From assembly GCA_964429355.1 (NCBI GenBank), contig CAYSCH010000469.1, forward strand, positions 1 to 6,719: a stretch of 6,719 bases of DNA. Reading direction: 5' to 3'. Within the stretch, counting starts at the first letter, position 1, and the number at the start of each line of letters is the position of its first letter. Of the stretch, positions 5,698 through 6,719 are shown one piece after another. The position numbers were made by a program, and so were the translations under genes. Origin of the DNA: JAAYAY01 sp964429355 (GTDB lineage Bacteria > Planctomycetota > Planctomycetia > Pirellulales > Thermoguttaceae). The notes beneath the pieces were generated by a model, which saw nothing but the letters and a program-made list of their open reading frames with translations, was not told the DNA's origin and did no database searches.

Positions 5698-6719
5698 CTA
5701 CTCCGGCCCAATCAGCACGACGCGGTCGACGAAGATCGCGTCGAGCTCGGGACTGTGCCCGTGGGCGAACCAGAAATACGCCCCGGGCACGAAATCGACC
5801 ACGCCCATGTCGATCCAACGGAACTTCTTGTCGAACGAACCGTCCTGGGTGGCAAAATCCTTCACGTCGAGGACCATGGTCTGGAGCGATTTTTTGCCCG
5901 GCGCGTCGTAGACACCCCAGGAGCCGAGCTTCCCCTCCTTGATCGTTCCCTCGCAGCGTAGCGAGGCGGCGATGCGATACTTCCCGCGAACCGGCGGAGT
6001 GTAACTCGTGTTCCAGTCCACTTTCGTTCCCATCCGCACGCTCTTGCCATTCCAGCCTTCCCCGTCGTCGATAATCGTGGCCGCATCGTTGTAGTTATTG
6101 AACGACAGGGCGTCGAGCACGATCCACCCGTCTTCCGGGAGCCCCTTGCAGAGTTCCGGCGGACTTTTTTGCGCGATGAACCCGGCCCTCAATCCGTCCA
6201 GGTAGAGATCGAGTTTCCCCTCTTGCGAGATGGCCACGGCGCTTGTCTTGAACTGCTTGCAGTTCTCTGCAAACTCCTCCGCCGCCTGTACCGGATCTTT
6301 GGGACCCAGGAAGGGCACCTTCTTCTCGCGCGACTCGCAGCGGAGCGGATAGTAGCGGGTCAACCACACGTGATCGATCCCCATTTTCGACTTTCGCAAA
6401 CGCCGCAGCTCGTCGGACTGGGCACCATAGGTTTGCGTGGCCGTCTCGACCGCCTTGTTCATGATCTCGGTAACCCGGTTGAGGGTGGCCAGGTCGATCC
6501 ACTTCGCCGAGTTCATGCCAAAACAGCCCAGGTAGATCTTCTCCTTTTCGGCCTGCGCGATGAGCACATCCCAGTACTCGTGAATCAACGGGGCGACCGC
6601 TTCGCCGTAATACCCGCGCAGAAACTCGCCGATCAGCTTCTCGTCGTCGAGATCCGGTTCCCACATCACCCGCATCAACAGCCAGTTCTTCAGTTCGCAG
6701 AAGTCGTCTCCTTCCCCTT
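5698..6719 (-). CDS. DUF4838-type protein with C-terminal beta-sandwich (5' partial)
   Basis: The frame is open through the right edge of the window (GEGDDFCELKNWLL precedes the first in-frame ATG at 6675), so the N-terminus is missing. There are 339 visible residues, ending at TAG 5700-5698. The region from 6719 to about 6330 carries the LLMRVMWEPDLD...EFLRGYYGEA signature (WEPD 6663-6652, YYG 6612-6604) that I associate with DUF4838, a domain of extracytoplasmic proteins common in Planctomycetes, Bacteroidetes and Verrucomicrobia and linked to glycoside-hydrolase-like barrels. A linking segment follows. The last 140 or so residues (from about 6130) look like an all-beta module, with GWNGKSVRMG, GKYRIAASLR, FRWIDMG, YFWFAHG and a closing AIFVDRVVLIG strand, reminiscent of a carbohydrate-binding jelly roll. 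Role is inferred: polysaccharide or glycoconjugate recognition or breakdown outside the cytoplasm. The export signal would lie upstream. The next gene on the strand encodes the Tat glycosidase-like protein. Confidence 0.8.
   Translation of the reverse strand, partial: GEGDDFCELKNWLLMRVMWEPDLDDEKLIGEFLRGYYGEAVAPLIHEYWDVLIAQAEKEKIYLGCFGMNSAKWIDLATLNRVTEIMNKAVETATQTYGAQSDELRRLRKSKMGIDHVWLTRYYPLRCESREKKVPFLGPKDPVQAAEEFAENCKQFKTSAVAISQEGKLDLYLDGLRAGFIAQKSPPELCKGLPEDGWIVLDALSFNNYNDAATIIDDGEGWNGKSVRMGTKVDWNTSYTPPVRGKYRIAASLRCEGTIKEGKLGSWGVYDAPGKKSLQTMVLDVKDFATQDGSFDKKFRWIDMGVVDFVPGAYFWFAHGHSPELDAIFVDRVVLIGPE

Noticed and set aside
5645..5818. N-terminal extension of the Tat protein to 5818
   Set aside because: It would add 58 mostly Arg-rich residues in front of a Tat signal and overlap the end of the DUF4838 gene; the ATG at 5644 has GGAGG upstream.

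Overview
The window is GC-rich bacterial DNA. Its protein content is typical of a planctomycete or a related PVC-group bacterium: a TolB-like propeller protein with CxxCH haem sites of the hydrazine-synthase-alpha-related type, a DUF4838 protein, a Tat-exported glycosidase-like protein and a secreted beta-lactamase-fold serine hydrolase. No rRNA, tRNA, CRISPR array, transposase or integrase is visible. The taxonomic call is inferred from gene content alone. A block of exactly 100 Ns shows that this is scaffolded draft sequence, possibly from a metagenome.

Layout. Positions 1-2477 (+) hold the 3' part of a large multihaem PD40/propeller protein whose start lies before the window. After an 82-base convergent spacer, three genes lie on the minus strand; they are given here in transcription order. 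First, 6719-5698 is a DUF4838-type protein whose 5' end lies beyond the window. Second, after 53 bases, 5644-4214 is a complete Tat-signal protein with a glycosidase-like barrel and a C-terminal beta-domain. Third, after about 305-320 mostly empty bases, 3893-2560 is a secreted serine hydrolase interrupted by the assembly gap.

Main technical observation. The 55 bases just before the N block (3420-3474) are repeated exactly just after it (3575-3629). If one copy and the Ns are removed, the serine hydrolase becomes a single open frame of 392 codons plus stop, with its SxxK catalytic motif right at the junction. The gap is therefore almost certainly an unmerged contig overlap, and the gene is intact in the organism.

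Biology. All four products appear to be exported. The two minus-strand genes 53 bases apart probably form an operon for extracellular carbohydrate or glycoconjugate processing, and the serine hydrolase may or may not belong to it. The haem protein resembles the hydrazine synthase alpha fold but carries three CxxCH motifs and sits among unrelated genes, so it is better read as a planctomycete paralogue of unknown reaction than as an anammox enzyme. I do not see a clearly new multi-gene system. The haem protein family and the carbohydrate-type gene pair are the parts whose chemistry is least known.
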